Of a DNA stretch of 13,151 bases, positions 6,817 through 13,151 are shown piece by piece. Made by a program: the position numbers and the translations under genes. This stretch comes from CAZRGV01 sp964599655. Lineage in GTDB: Bacteria > Planctomycetota > Planctomycetia > Isosphaerales > Isosphaeraceae. Position 1 is the first letter of the stretch, and every line of letters starts with the position of its first letter. The stretch covers positions 1 through 13,151 of the forward strand of contig CAZRGV010000154.1 in NCBI GenBank assembly GCA_964599655.1. Reading direction: 5' to 3'. The notes under the pieces were generated by a model that saw only the letters and a program-made list of their open reading frames with translations, was not told the origin of the DNA and did not search any database.

Positions 6817-6839
6817 CGAAATCCATAAGAGAGACCGCG

Positions 6840-7934
6840 TCAGTACGAGTTCGCGCTGATGACCTCGTTGCCGTTGCGGGTTCCCAGCGACCACCAGGTG
6901 GCATAAGCGATCGAGTCCTTGACGAACTGGACGTGGCCATCGGCCATCAGGACGTTGACGCCGCCGGGGTGATAGCTGTCGGAATTGCTCAGGGCCCCCA
7001 GCGCGGTCGAGCCGATGCTGCTGCAGTGCGTCCACTCCTCCGAGAAGGCGTTGGGCGTGGCGATCGTGTTGAACAGGGTCATCGCCATGCAGCCGTGCGC
7101 CCAGTTCTCGCCGCGCTGCTTGTCGATGTTGCCACCACTGCCTGTCGTCCACACCTGGCTGCACGCCTGCAAACCGGCCAGCGCCAGCGGGGGATTGGCC
7201 CTCGCGTCGAACATCAGCGAGGAGGTCAGCGCGGAGACGCTGTTGAACCCGATGAACCTCTGGCGCAGCTGAAGGGCCTGATTGCCCACGACGGCCTCCG
7301 CGAAGGCGATCGTGTTCGACGTTCCATCCGTGCAACTATTGATGCCGTACGACTGCTGCATCGTGAACAGCCCGGTGCTCGGCCAGTTGATCGAGGCGAC
7401 GTTGAGCGACGTGTTGGCGATCTGCGGCCAGTTCATCGTCGTCCCGACGCAGCCGTAGTAGTTGTTGGTGTTGGACGTCCCGTTGTGGTCGGGCTGGCCC
7501 GCGTTGGGGTCGGACGGGCAGACGAACACCTTGATCTGGGCGTTCTGCGCGGTGCTGTTGATCCGGTAGCAAAGGACCGATGTGCTGTCCTCGCAACCCC
7601 AGTTGAAATTGAACGAGTTGTAAATCGGCGTGTTTTCCAGGTAGGGCAACATCGACGCGTGAGCGCTGAGGTTCTGCTTGACGTTGTAAACCCCGATGCC
7701 GTTGTACATGCCGCTGCTGCAACCCATCGGGAAAGTGCCGTTCGCGTCGTGGTAATTGTGCAGAGCCAGCCCGATCTGCTTGAGATTGTTGACGCACTGC
7801 GATCGTCTCGCCGCCTCGCGAGCCGATTGCACCGCCGGCAACAACAGGGCGATCAACACACCGATGATGGCGATGACGACCAACAACTCGATGAGGGTGA
7901 ACCCTCCCGATCTTCGTCTCTGTGCGATCAGCAT
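6840..7934 (-). CDS. DUF1559 protein with type IV prepilin-like N-terminus
   Basis: A second pseudopilin-like DUF1559 protein, 364 residues. ATG 7934 is chosen because GAGGAGG lies nine bases upstream and because it places the prepilin site close to the N-terminus: MLIAQRRRSGG11-F12TLIE16, cleavage after Gly11, Glu at +5. Family order is intact: hydrophobic helix, QSAREAARRSQCVNNLKQIG, LHNYHDANGTFP, the middle motif FVCPSDPNAG, CTDGTSNTIAFAEAV, and the C-terminal YHPGGVNVLMADGHVQFVKDSI ending in SANSY. The variable middle differs strongly from the paralogue at 5488-6606 and has more Asn and Ser, as if exposed. It probably acts at the cell surface or in the periplasm. It is the only gene on its transcript as far as can be seen. 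Confidence 0.93.
   Translation of the reverse strand: MLIAQRRRSGGFTLIELLVVIAIIGVLIALLLPAVQSAREAARRSQCVNNLKQIGLALHNYHDANGTFPMGCSSGMYNGIGVYNVKQNLSAHASMLPYLENTPIYNSFNFNWGCEDSTSVLCYRINSTAQNAQIKVFVCPSDPNAGQPDHNGTSNTNNYYGCVGTTMNWPQIANTSLNVASINWPSTGLFTMQQSYGINSCTDGTSNTIAFAEAVVGNQALQLRQRFIGFNSVSALTSSLMFDARANPPLALAGLQACSQVWTTGSGGNIDKQRGENWAHGCMAMTLFNTIATPNAFSEEWTHCSSIGSTALGALSNSDSYHPGGVNVLMADGHVQFVKDSIAYATWWSLGTRNGNEVISANSY
7845..7882 (-). repeat. 38-bp exact inverted repeat, copy in the second DUF1559 gene
   Basis: This is the reverse-complement partner of 5543-5580 and encodes the same part of the prepilin helix. The two copies lie about 2.26 kb apart in inverted orientation. Confidence 0.8.
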
Positions 7935-8308
7935 CAGCGAATTCCTCCTCGTTGAGACTCTGAGATGGCCGTGAGCCAGGCTCGCGCCATGCGATTTCCG
8001 AATGCGGGGCCTTGCCTCGGCGCGCAAAAACCCCTGGCGGGCTCGGAGAGAACCACCCGCCCGCCGCTCACGCGCCAACGCGGAAGTCGCACCACCCCAC
8101 CCGGAATCGTGGGCCTCGTGAGCCTCCGAAACGGAACCTGAAAACGATACAACCAATAAAGTCCGAAAAATCGAGACAGGTGTGTCCGGACGCCGAACGG
8201 CCACCACTTCGGTCGCGACGCGCAAAGAGCGAACGCTCCCGGTCATGGGGAGGACCGAACGACTTCTTCCGGACGATCGGGGGGGAAAGAGGGGCAACGA
8301 GGGCGCCT

Positions 8309-8326
8309 CACCGTCCGTGGACGGTG
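8309..8326. promoter_or_regulatory. Perfect 18-bp dyad, possible operator
   Basis: CACCGTCC (8309-8316) and GGACGGTG (8319-8326) are perfect inverted arms around two bases, a shape typical of dimeric regulator sites. It lies about 375 bases upstream of the minus-strand DUF1559 start, which is far for a simple operator. A tight hairpin is the alternative. Confidence 0.25.
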
Positions 8327-8651
8327 CGCGAACGCCTGGGGGGGAGTTCATGCCCGGTCTCGCCGTCAGGCCGTCGATCGCGCGGTCCGCCCGCCAGACG
8401 CCCCTGGCGGGCTCTCTCCGGCTCGATCAACATACCCTTTCAGCAAACGAGACATGACACTGACTATGGGTTATACAACGGAAGAAATTCAGAGGCAACC
8501 AGAAAGTGACGTGAGCGCCGGTTTAATTGAAATTCGCGTGTCTGGATACGAACGAAATGTCCAAACGATGATCCGAAACCATTCGGGGGAACAATCCGAT
8601 CGCTCGATCCGGCAATGAGTTCCGGCGGACTGGTCGCTTAAGAACGCGACC

Positions 8652-8697
8652 CGGACCAGGCGATTCCGGGCCTCGATCAACCCGGATTCCTGGCCCG
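8652..8697. other. Imperfect hairpin downstream of the phosphodiesterase gene
   Basis: Three successive stems are nested: CGG/CCG (8652-8654 and 8695-8697), CCAGG/CCTGG (8656-8660 and 8689-8693) and CCGGG/CCCGG (8666-8670 and 8681-8685). It lies 120-165 bases past the stop of the minus-strand operon, so it may be a late terminator or an unrelated structured element. Confidence 0.25.
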
Positions 8698-8816
8698 TTT
8701 CGCGAATCGGTTCGTGAAGAATTCGGAAAAAAAATGGGAACGAGTGGGAAGATTCACCCCCCGCCCGGTCGAAAATCGCACCCGTCCGATTGGGTCCAGA
8801 GTCGTCCTCGACCGGC

Positions 8817-10481
8817 TCACTCCAGGTAGCCCAGGTCCGCGAGCCGTCGCTCGAGGATCGCCTGTTCATCGGCGGAGAATTCGAACGCATCCTCCGCAGG
8901 CACGGTGGATGGCGAGGGGGCGGGATGAGGGCCGGCGAGGGCCGGCGAGGGTCCGTCTTGCCGCTGTCGAGGCGCATGGGGTAGGCAGGCCAGCGGAACG
9001 CCCTCGACATGGGAAGGAATCGGCAGGCCGAACAGGCTCAGGATGGTTGGGGCGATGTCGTGCAGGTTGGCCTGAAGGGTTCGGCCGGGGGCCACGCCGG
9101 GACCGCTCAGCGCGACGATTCCGTCGGGCCGATGCGTTCCTGGAAGGTTCGGGTCGGCTTCCACCCAGGCATGGCCCTGACCAAGCTTCGTGCGAACCCA
9201 GTACGGCTCGTCGGGCAGGGCGATCAGGTCGGGGTAACCCTCGGCGACCGGGTCGATCTGGTAGGCATCGGCGGTCGAAATCACCTGCGGGAAGAGCGGC
9301 ATGCCGGTTTCCGGGTGCCGGGCGGTCGCCAGCGCCACGGCGGTTTCGTTGCGGGCCTCGTCGATCTGTCGAGGTGTCACCAGAGGCGCGCCGGCGTGAC
9401 GGCTTCGCGTGTTCAGATACACCATCGCCGCCGTGTCCTGGTGCGGCGCGAAGGCCAATGTGCGCTTCCAGTCGAACGGGAACTGGGCCACGATCGACGT
9501 GGCGAACGAGGCGGCCCGCGCCTCCGGGTCGTTCCGCTTCAAGGCGCGGAGGCGAAGCCGCTCCAGGCCCAGCGCCGTCGCCATCCGGAGCCGTCCCACG
9601 GCGCCCGGCCGTCGCGCGATCCCGGCGTCCAGCAGAATCCGATTGACCGAGATCCGCCCCAGGCAAGGCCCGAAGCCGTGATCGCTGACGGCCAGGACCA
9701 TCGCGTTCCGCCGCTCGGCCAGCTCCACGAGCATCCCGATCGCGTTGTCGAGACCGCGCAACACCTGCTCGGCCGCGCGGTTCCAAGGCGCGTCCTCGAT
9801 GCCCGTCTCATCCACGTTCAGATAGCGCCAGACCCGATGCTGAAACGGGTCGAGGTTCTGGAACTGCACCATCAGGGCCGACCAGTCGGGAACCTCGCGA
9901 TCGGCCAGTAGGCCCCCTTCCGCACGGCTCACGAACGTGTCCGCGGTCAGTTTCGCGTAGAGCTCCAGCTCCCCCAGGGTCTGCGGCACGCTCTTCCAGA
10001 AGTAGCGAAGCGTGTATCCCGGAACCTCGGCGCGGAGTTTCTTCCCGAACTCGGGGCAGCCCGAGATCGCGGCATGAATATGAGGCGCGTCCATGCCCGA
10101 GACGATCACGCCTCGAACCTTCAGAGGGGGATACGTTCCCGGCAGGTTCAGGCTGACGACCGATCGACCCGCGTCGGAGAGCAGGTGCCAGAACGTCGGC
10201 ACGCGGCAGCGCCCCGAGTGGTTGACCTTCATCTGCCGGCTCTCGGCGTGGTAGTACCGGTGGTCGAAAATCCCATGCCGTGCCGGGTTGCAGCCCGTCA
10301 TCATCGTCGTCCACGCCGCGGTCGTCACGGGCGGTATGGTCGATCGCAACGTCCCATGCGCCGAGCGGTCGAGCAGCGCGTCCAGATTCGGCATCAAGCC
10401 CCGACGCCGCATCGGATCGAGCACCGTCCAGGTCGCCCCGTCGAGCCCGAGGATTACGAGGCGTTCAGTCGTCGCGTTCAT
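8817..10481 (-). CDS. Type I phosphodiesterase / nucleotide pyrophosphatase family protein (alkaline phosphatase superfamily)
   Basis: This 554-residue metal-dependent phospho-transfer enzyme belongs to PF01663. Metal and nucleophile positions are visible: Asp14 in VILGLDGATW, the nucleophile region PPVTTAAWTTMMTGCNPARH (Thr53 best by alignment to nucleotide pyrophosphatases), Asp211 and His215 in QNLDPFQHRVW, Asp267-His268 in VSDHGFGP, and His450 in GTHRPDGIV. IAPTILSLFGLPIPSHVEG and the C-terminal DEQAILERRLADLGYLE are typical endings of bacterial members. A Pro/Ala linker (about residues 505-530) precedes that tail. No signal peptide is seen. ATG 10481 overlaps the upstream glycosyltransferase stop as ATGA, with GAGG six bases before it, indicating translational coupling. 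It may act on a sugar- or lipid-phosphate intermediate of the same pathway; the substrate cannot be told from sequence. Confidence 0.9.
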   Translation of the reverse strand: MNATTERLVILGLDGATWTVLDPMRRRGLMPNLDALLDRSAHGTLRSTIPPVTTAAWTTMMTGCNPARHGIFDHRYYHAESRQMKVNHSGRCRVPTFWHLLSDAGRSVVSLNLPGTYPPLKVRGVIVSGMDAPHIHAAISGCPEFGKKLRAEVPGYTLRYFWKSVPQTLGELELYAKLTADTFVSRAEGGLLADREVPDWSALMVQFQNLDPFQHRVWRYLNVDETGIEDAPWNRAAEQVLRGLDNAIGMLVELAERRNAMVLAVSDHGFGPCLGRISVNRILLDAGIARRPGAVGRLRMATALGLERLRLRALKRNDPEARAASFATSIVAQFPFDWKRTLAFAPHQDTAAMVYLNTRSRHAGAPLVTPRQIDEARNETAVALATARHPETGMPLFPQVISTADAYQIDPVAEGYPDLIALPDEPYWVRTKLGQGHAWVEADPNLPGTHRPDGIVALSGPGVAPGRTLQANLHDIAPTILSLFGLPIPSHVEGVPLACLPHAPRQRQDGPSPALAGPHPAPSPSTVPAEDAFEFSADEQAILERRLADLGYLE

Positions 10482-11965
10482 GAGGAACCTCGCCGGCCAG
10501 GGGCCGTCCGCGTCAGGTTTGGGATTCGTCCGTTGAGCCGCCGGTCGGCTCGATTCCGGAACACGTTCGAGATCGAAGGGCACCCGCTCCAGGCCAACAC
10601 GCTCGGCAATCCGGCCGGAAGGGCCGCTCTGAGCCCGAAATGCGGCCGCGGAACCGCCGCTCGTGCCTCGGCGCGGCAGGCGTCCTCCTGCTCCCGCGCA
10701 CGGGCCGCGATGCTCATACCAACGGCCAGCAATCCACCAAGCTTGACGAAAAACACCACGCTTCCGTCGATCGGTATCCGAAACGGTTGCCACCAAATAA
10801 CAAGAAATCCAAAAAGACTATGTATGAATATTCGATCACGGCGGTCCCAGACCGCCAGCGCGGCCATGGGAAGACTCACGAGGTTGTAGTCATTCGAATA
10901 AGGCAAGGCGAAGGTCGCGGCCGAGACGATCCACAAAAAGTAGGGATAAAGCAGCCGAGACGCGTTGGGGCTCTTGGCCACGCGAAGGCTGACGACGGCC
11001 AGCAACGGCCCCAGAATCGCCGCCGCCGCCAGGGCTCCCGGAATGCGAGACACCCAGGGCCATCCGATCCTCGTCCAGACCAGGGACCAGCAAAGCGGGA
11101 TCGAGTGATGCAATGGGTGGCATGTTTCGATGTCCTTGCCGGCCTGGCGCGCCAGCAAGGCCCCATTCTCGATCGAACGCCGGACGCCCCGGAGATCGGC
11201 CAGGCCGATCGCGGCGCCGACCACGAGAAAGACGAGCAAGGCCCGCCAGCGCCGCGTCGCGATCAACCCGATCAGGAGCAGCCCCGGGTAATACTTCACC
11301 CAGGCCGCCAGCGCCAGCACGCTCCCCGCGCCGGCGTCGGCCGCTCGCGTCCCCGTTCGCAGCAACCCCACCGACAGCATCAGCAGCGGCAAGATGATCG
11401 CGTCGCACTGGCCCCGCTCCATCGCGACGACCACCGGCGTGCTGTAAAGGATACCGACGAGCAGAACGGCCGGCGGCACGCGCGTCAGGCCGAGAGCGCG
11501 CCGGGTTCGCCAGACCTCGCGCGTGGCCAGGACGCAGACCACCGCCAGGGTCGTGAGCCAGACACCGATCGCCTCGCGAGCGCTCATCAGGCTCACCCAC
11601 GAGAAGAGCCGCGGCACCAGCGGCGGATACGGGAACGTCGCCGTCACCATCTCGCCCGGCCCGTAGGGATCGCCCCCCGAGACCCAGATCCGCGCGGTGT
11701 GATCGATGTGAAATCGGAAGTCCGCCGCCATCCACGGAAGCATCGGGATCCAGGTCGCCTCGCCACTCCAAAGGTGGGCCTGGCGGTAACTCAGGACCCA
11801 CCAGACGATCCAGAGCCCGAGTAAGCCCATCGAGCCAATCGTCAGCGCGGCGTGTGAACCGCCCGACCGCCGCCTCGTCGCCTCGCGCCCCGGCTCGAAC
11901 TCGCGATCGTACCGGATCGTCGGGCGGATCGCTGCGGCGTTGGCCGTCGAGGACTCGTCGATCAT
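10478..11965 (-). CDS. Polytopic GT87-type (DUF2029) glycosyltransferase
   Basis: An integral membrane GT-C-fold glycosyltransferase that would use a polyprenyl-phosphate sugar donor on the outer face of the cytoplasmic membrane. About 495 residues with roughly ten to eleven hydrophobic segments, beginning with SMGLLGLWIVWWVLSY. The first external loop has the family pattern ADFRFHIDHTARIW...GGDPYGPG followed by FPYPPLVPRLFSW; the Asp of ADF (about residue 82) is the probable catalytic acid. Later features are ERGQCDAIILPLLML and AWVKYYPGLLLIGLIA, also typical. I prefer ATG 11965 because GGGGA lies eight bases upstream; ATG 11974 would add three residues and has no such site. The last 70 residues after the final membrane helix are basic and unlike the family. 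It is the middle gene of the operon and overlaps the next by four bases. Confidence 0.85.
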   Translation of the reverse strand: MIDESSTANAAAIRPTIRYDREFEPGREATRRRSGGSHAALTIGSMGLLGLWIVWWVLSYRQAHLWSGEATWIPMLPWMAADFRFHIDHTARIWVSGGDPYGPGEMVTATFPYPPLVPRLFSWVSLMSAREAIGVWLTTLAVVCVLATREVWRTRRALGLTRVPPAVLLVGILYSTPVVVAMERGQCDAIILPLLMLSVGLLRTGTRAADAGAGSVLALAAWVKYYPGLLLIGLIATRRWRALLVFLVVGAAIGLADLRGVRRSIENGALLARQAGKDIETCHPLHHSIPLCWSLVWTRIGWPWVSRIPGALAAAAILGPLLAVVSLRVAKSPNASRLLYPYFLWIVSAATFALPYSNDYNLVSLPMAALAVWDRRDRIFIHSLFGFLVIWWQPFRIPIDGSVVFFVKLGGLLAVGMSIAARAREQEDACRAEARAAVPRPHFGLRAALPAGLPSVLAWSGCPSISNVFRNRADRRLNGRIPNLTRTAPGRRGSS

Positions 11966-12079
11966 GGCTCGCATCCCCGGTTGGACCGGCTGCCAGGCTG
12001 GGAACCATCGACTCGGTCGCTGGCCTCGTTGCGGGAGAGGGCCTCCCTTCGCGGTGCCGCCGAGGCGCGTCAGCCATCG

Positions 12080-12790
12080 TCAAACGGCCATCGACAGCAC
12101 GCTGGCCCCGGGCGCATCGACCGTAAACCCAGCCTTGTGATAGTCGCGGATGACTTGCTTCTCGCCCCGGGAGCGGTAAAGGAGCGAAAGCCGCTCTCGC
12201 AACCGTTGTCCAAACGGCCGGCCCCCTTCGGCCTGCCGAAGCCACTGCCGATACCCCTCGATCAACCGTTCGGCGCGCCGGGCGAAGTCGGCCGGCGCGG
12301 GAGCCTTCACCGCCAGCGCCATCACCGTGTGCGGGAACTTGTCGTGCCCCTGGTAGCCCACCACCCGCCCATCGTACGGTGTGAGCATCCGTCGCAGACA
12401 GCTCGGCGTCATCCGCCAGTAGTCGTCAGGGTAGCCGTGAATCCGGAAGTTCAACGGCGACGTGAGGATGAACACGCCCCCCGGCCGGAGCACGCGGAAC
12501 ACCTCGTCGAACGCCCGTCGAACCTCGAAGACGTGCTCGAAGGTTTCAATGCAAAGGATCGTGCCGGCCACCGAGTCGCTCAGACTCATCGCGCTGACGT
12601 CCTCAACCCGGTCGACGCCCGGGCCGGGCCGCATGTCGCAGCCGACGTACGACTTCCCCGCGAACAGGCTGCGGAGGTCGGCGTACTCCTCCTGACCCTC
12701 GACCTGGTAAGCCCCGAACTCGTAAACCGGTGCCGGACAGTCGAAGGCTTCCGAGACCTGCTGGCAAAACGCCTTGTTGTGATCGCGCAT
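12080..12790 (-). CDS. Class I SAM-dependent methyltransferase
   Basis: A 236-residue cytosolic methyltransferase of the Methyltransf_11 type often found in glycan gene clusters. ATG 12790 has a strong AAGGAGG about ten bases upstream. Motif I is degenerate (VYEFGAYQVEGQ at 22-33, one glycine instead of the usual GxGxG). It is followed by KSYVGCDMRPGPGVDRVED with Asp52 in place to bind the SAM ribose, TILCIETFEHV as motif post-II, and RVLRPGGVFILTSPLNF as motif III. HGYPDDYWRMTP is characteristic of this methyltransferase group. It is the first gene of the likely operon, 105-115 bases upstream of the GT87 gene, and a promoter candidate lies at 12874-12902. It may methylate a sugar or a carrier-linked glycan; the acceptor is not identifiable. 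Confidence 0.88.
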   Translation of the reverse strand: MRDHNKAFCQQVSEAFDCPAPVYEFGAYQVEGQEEYADLRSLFAGKSYVGCDMRPGPGVDRVEDVSAMSLSDSVAGTILCIETFEHVFEVRRAFDEVFRVLRPGGVFILTSPLNFRIHGYPDDYWRMTPSCLRRMLTPYDGRVVGYQGHDKFPHTVMALAVKAPAPADFARRAERLIEGYRQWLRQAEGGRPFGQRLRERLSLLYRSRGEKQVIRDYHKAGFTVDAPGASVLSMAV

Positions 12791-12873
12791 CGCCGCCGCT
12801 CCTCCTTGAGCCCGCGCCGCGAGGGTGTTGAAGAAATGGAACGTGCCCGGACGCCATGCCGGACCGATGCGGG

Positions 12874-12902
12874 ATGCTATGTCAACCCGGAGACGAGGTC
12901 AA
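12874..12902 (-). promoter_or_regulatory. Sigma70-type promoter candidate for the methyltransferase-GT87-phosphodiesterase operon
   Basis: On the minus strand TTGACC (12897-12902) is followed after exactly 17 bases by TAGCAT (12874-12879), with five of six and four of six consensus matches. Transcription would start near 12867, giving a leader of about 75 bases to the strong ribosome site of the methyltransferase. A TTGACA also occurs within the spacer but has no matching -10. Confidence 0.45.
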
Positions 12903-13050
12903 GGCGAACCCCACACTCCCGACACATCCCCACCGCCTCAACCTCATCCCTTCCGTCTCGCCCCAGAAATACCCCCCGTGAGTCCCTTCCCGGCCTTCCA
13001 AGTTTTTCCAGAATCTTTCGTAAGCCAACTCGATAACATCGGTCGGGTGC

Positions 13051-13151
13051 CACTGGTGGCTCGTCCCCCAGTGCTCGTCGGTCGTTGGGTGGCCCTGGTG
13101 GCTTGTCCCCCAGCGCCACCCGGTCTGGACGCGATCCCTCGGAGCACTGGT
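13051..13151. repeat. Spaced imperfect inverted-repeat units (two full, one cut by the window end)
   Basis: Unit 1 is CACTGGTGG (13051-13059), loop CTCGT, CCCCCAGTG (13065-13073); eight of nine arm positions pair. Unit 2 is CCCTGGTGG (13093-13101), loop CTTGT, CCCCCAGCG (13107-13115), with more mismatches. A third unit starts as CACTGGT at 13145-13151 and is cut by the window end. Unit starts are 42 and 52 bases apart. The shape is that of a REP-like family of extragenic hairpin repeats; I recall similar sequences between planctomycete genes but cannot confirm it here. Confidence 0.5.

Larger units (their letters stand above)
7935..8816. other. Non-coding region (0.9 kb) between the second DUF1559 gene and the phosphodiesterase gene
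   Basis: No convincing gene is visible. It includes an 18-bp dyad (8309-8326), an imperfect long hairpin (8652-8697), and a 14-bp direct repeat, CCCCTGGCGGGCTC, at 8031-8044 and 8401-8414. The stretch 8440-8620 is AT-richer than its surroundings. The minus-strand DUF1559 promoter should lie here, perhaps near the AT-rich patch at 8138-8172, but I could not assign clear -35 and -10 boxes. Confidence 0.5.
12791..13151. other. Non-coding region at the right edge
   Basis: No convincing gene is seen. Open frames on either strand translate to Pro/Gly/Arg-rich strings without ribosome sites. The region contains the promoter candidate for the methyltransferase operon (12874-12902) and, from 13051 on, a spaced repeat series. 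Confidence 0.5.

Noticed and set aside
6699..7955. 418-codon plus-strand frame opposite the second DUF1559 gene
   Set aside because: Mirror of the DUF1559 coding strand; the minus-strand protein has all family motifs.
8031..8414. CCCCTGGCGGGCTC direct repeat (8031-8044, 8401-8414) as transposon ends
   Set aside because: No coding sequence, inverted ends or target duplication between the copies; probably chance or a minor repeat.
8454..8618. 54-codon plus-strand ORF (begins MTLTMGYTTEEIQRQPESD)
   Set aside because: It reads almost like a protein and lies in an AT-richer patch, but has no ribosome site, codon use unlike the neighbouring genes and no recognisable family; too weak to call.
8489..9010. 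173-codon minus-strand frame overlapping the end of the phosphodiesterase gene
   Set aside because: Overlaps the conserved C-terminus in another frame, with no start signal and Pro/Arg/Ser-rich composition.
10890..12245. 451-codon minus-strand frame overlapping the GT87 gene
   Set aside because: An alternative-frame shadow; the GT87 frame shows membrane helices and family loop motifs, this one does not.
12877..13147. Two minus-strand frames of 67-80 codons at the right edge, one containing MCRECG
   Set aside because: A single CxxC and Pro/Gly-rich sequence generated by the hairpin repeats; no ribosome site, and they overlap the operon promoter candidate.

Overview
The window looks like part of a draft planctomycete chromosome, probably from the Isosphaeraceae/Gemmatales side of the phylum. 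This rests on high GC coding sequence, two DUF1559 proteins with prepilin-type N-termini, a secreted DUF1080 (3-keto-disaccharide hydrolase) protein, and a large proline-rich lipoprotein of a type I associate with this phylum. The phylum assignment is an inference from gene content. Two runs of N (4495-4523 and 6401-6453) show that this is a scaffold with unclosed joins.

Left part (1-4585). A truncated Xaa-Pro aminopeptidase-like gene runs off the left edge on the minus strand. A DUF1080 gene diverges from it. Facing the DUF1080 gene are two closely spaced minus-strand genes: a trypsin/V8-like serine protease followed by a small proline-rich protein. They share a good sigma70-type promoter at about 2757-2786. 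Next comes a 558-residue predicted lipoprotein. Its signal peptide is cut by the first N-run, and collapsing an 8-bp overlap at that gap restores a perfect lipobox in frame.

Middle (4586-8816). A 0.9-kb non-coding stretch holds a structured repeat-like segment, a pair of 12-bp direct repeats, a promoter candidate and a strong pyrimidine tract. It leads into a plus-strand DUF1559 gene. A second DUF1559 gene converges on it from the minus strand, and each has its own hairpin terminator candidate in the 233-bp gap between them. Their prepilin segments share an exact 38-bp inverted repeat. Another 0.9-kb non-coding stretch follows.

Right part (8817-13151). Three minus-strand genes form a likely operon, in order of transcription: a SAM-dependent methyltransferase, a polytopic GT87-type glycosyltransferase, and a type I phosphodiesterase/alkaline-phosphatase-superfamily enzyme. 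The last two overlap by ATGA. A promoter candidate lies at 12874-12902. Together they suggest envelope glycan or polyprenyl-linked sugar metabolism, but no substrate can be named. The right edge carries spaced imperfect inverted repeats, a third copy of which is cut by the window end.

I saw no tRNA, rRNA, CRISPR array, transposase or phage genes. No clearly new multi-gene defence or biosynthetic system is visible. The least explained items are the protease/proline-rich pair, the planctomycete lipoprotein and the three-gene glycan operon.
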